Shown here: piece after piece, positions 5,719 through 6,441 of the stretch
How the letters are laid out: the number at the start of each line of letters is the position of its first letter
How positions within the stretch are numbered: position 1 is the first letter of the stretch
Origin: Bacillota bacterium
GTDB taxonomy: Bacteria; Bacillota; Clostridia; Lachnospirales; Lachnospiraceae
Assembly (NCBI GenBank): GCA_023435505.1
Contig: JAEYRR010000256.1
Location: forward strand, 1-6,441
Length of the DNA: 6,441 bases
Direction of reading: 5' to 3'
Made by a program: the position numbers and the translations under genes
The notes under the pieces: model-generated
Databases searched by the model: none
What the model saw: only the letters and a program-made list of their open reading frames with translations
What the model was told of the DNA's origin: nothing

Positions 5719-6143
5719 CCAAGATACACCCCCAGATAACTTAGTAGGATAAACGGTACAAATGGGATACTGTCCTTCTTCGTGATTTTCTTAAGGCTTA
5801 GTAAGACAATGGAAAATAGAGCAGCCAAAAATAGACTATAAAACAGTACGACACAGCCTCCATATAGCCCCATAACAAAACCCACTAACATCACAATCAG
5901 TCCATCACCACTACCAATGGCTCCATGGAAGACTTTACTAAGAACCAACAGCACGCCACCCAGTAAGACACCAAATGCACTGACTCCCCACCCCATACTC
6001 TGGTCTATGAAGGAGAGCAGAAGGACTGCTACCCCACAGCTTAAGAGTAGTAGTACCGGTACTTTCTTATTCTTAATATCCAAAACAGAGCTTATGATGA
6101 GAACGACGATGAGGATGATACTTTTTATAATAGCTGGATTCAT
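5715..6143 (-). CDS. A24-type prepilin peptidase, short TadV/CpaA-like
   Basis: A 142-residue, almost wholly hydrophobic protein with about five or six membrane helices. It carries both aspartates of the A24 aspartyl peptidases: D22 in SSVLDIKNKKVP (first motif, D...K-x-P) and D80 in GAIGSGDG (the GxGD motif). It would cleave class III leaders such as that of the TadE-like protein encoded next. The N-terminal methyltransferase domain of PilD-type enzymes is absent, as is usual for TadV/CpaA. After GxGD the customary lysine is missing (GDGLIV). I chose the ATG at 6141-6143 because AAGGA lies 7 nt upstream; the frame stays open up to 6203, but that extension overlaps the 3' end of the preceding gene and is hydrophilic. 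Its TGA overlaps the next GTG in a GTGA. Confidence 0.85.
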   Translation of the reverse strand: MNPAIIKSIILIVVLIISSVLDIKNKKVPVLLLLSCGVAVLLLSFIDQSMGWGVSAFGVLLGGVLLVLSKVFHGAIGSGDGLIVMLVGFVMGLYGGCVVLFYSLFLAALFSIVLLSLKKITKKDSIPFVPFILLSYLGVYLG

Positions 6144-6165
6144 AATTGTTTCCTTTCTTAATTTA

Positions 6166-6441
6166 CTAGTTATAGCACTTGGAGCAAGGTTTTCTGCTTC
6201 CAACTTCTGATTTCTTTATAGCAATAATGTCGTGGTTGATCTTTATACAAAGTTTATTGGTATGATAACGGTCGCCATATTCGGTAATATAATAACTTTG
6301 CTGATGAGCCTGTCCTTTAGCACATTCCTCACAAGGATAGTAAATTGCTCCACTTTTATTACGTAAGGTTTCTAAAGCCTTATCCAAAACACATTGTATT
6401 TTTACCGTTAGATAGGTACAGCTTTTTTGACTATGATATAC
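6166..6441 (-). CDS. C-terminal part of an unrecognised protein with two YHx4C...PCxxC motifs (runs off window)
   Basis: An open frame enters at the window edge and ends with TAG at 6166-6168, giving 91 visible residues. The true start is outside. A TTG at 6385-6387 is inside the frame and has no ribosome binding site, so it is not the start. Two similar units are visible: YHSQKSC near the left end of the fragment leading to YYPCEEC, and YHTNKLC leading to RKPCSKC at the C-terminus. The spacing of Cys and His resembles Ada-type or nuclease-tail zinc-binding motifs. I recall similar double motifs at the ends of predicted exported proteins in Lachnospiraceae Tad clusters, but the function is unknown. 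The stop is 22 nt from the peptidase start, so it belongs to the same operon. The N-terminal part, possibly with a class III leader, cannot be seen. Confidence 0.8.
   Translation of the reverse strand, partial: VYHSQKSCTYLTVKIQCVLDKALETLRNKSGAIYYPCEECAKGQAHQQSYYITEYGDRYHTNKLCIKINHDIIAIKKSEVGSRKPCSKCYN

Noticed and set aside
6144..6203. N-terminal extension of the prepilin peptidase up to 6203
   Set aside because: The extra 20 residues are hydrophilic, overlap the upstream gene's 3' end in another frame, and a well-placed AAGGA precedes the internal ATG at 6141-6143.
5917..6210. Plus-strand open frame of 97 codons
   Set aside because: It is antisense to the prepilin peptidase gene; its composition (runs of Thr, Met, Ile) reflects the complement of hydrophobic codons.
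6385..6387. TTG as the start of a 73-residue protein
   Set aside because: No Shine-Dalgarno precedes it, and the same frame stays open to the window edge with a matching YHx4C unit upstream.
1..6441. Mobile element, CRISPR, prophage or defence system
   Set aside because: No transposase, integrase, terminal repeats, spaced direct repeats or recognisable defence genes were seen; all genes are co-directional and compositionally alike.

Overview
The window is low-GC bacterial DNA with every convincing gene on the minus strand, so the biological reading order runs from high to low coordinates. Several features point to a Clostridia, most likely Lachnospiraceae-type Firmicute: a T-box leader in front of a prolyl-tRNA synthetase start, strong purine-rich Shine-Dalgarno sequences, a sigma-A promoter, and a Tad/Flp-pilus-type cluster ending in a two-domain FHA membrane protein. 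This placement comes from gene content and family resemblance, not from a database comparison.

Reading in the direction of transcription, positions 6441 to 3898 hold the 3' end of a Tad-like (type IVc pilus) operon. It contains the C-terminal part of an unrecognised secreted or pilin-associated protein with two tandem YHx4C...PCxxC motifs (cut by the window edge), a short A24-type prepilin peptidase (TadV/CpaA-like), a TadE-like pseudopilin with a class III signal, and a membrane protein with a C-terminal FHA domain. The genes are 22 nt apart, 4-nt overlapping, and 18 nt apart, as in one transcript. The peptidase would process class III leaders such as the one on the TadE-like protein. The FHA protein would couple the assembly machine to phosphothreonine signalling.

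A 120-bp AT-rich spacer (3778-3897) with a candidate extended -10 promoter and paired palindromes separates this from a two-gene unit. That unit is a rhomboid protease with an unusual ~170-residue N-terminal region, followed by a flavodoxin-fold/SCP2 fusion protein. Their stop and start codons share a nucleotide (TGATG), so they are probably translationally coupled. Their joint role is unknown.

A second AT-rich spacer (1493-1644) precedes an AI-2E-family multi-pass membrane protein. Its stop codon lies inside the -35 box of a near-consensus sigma-A promoter (TTGACA-17-TACAAT). This promoter drives a proline-specific (CCU specifier) T-box riboswitch and then proS, of which only the first 19 codons are in the window.

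No mobile elements, CRISPR arrays, tRNAs or rRNAs are visible. The least explained items are the double cysteine/histidine-motif protein at the right edge, the coupled rhomboid plus flavodoxin-SCP2 pair, and the palindromes in the intergenic regions.
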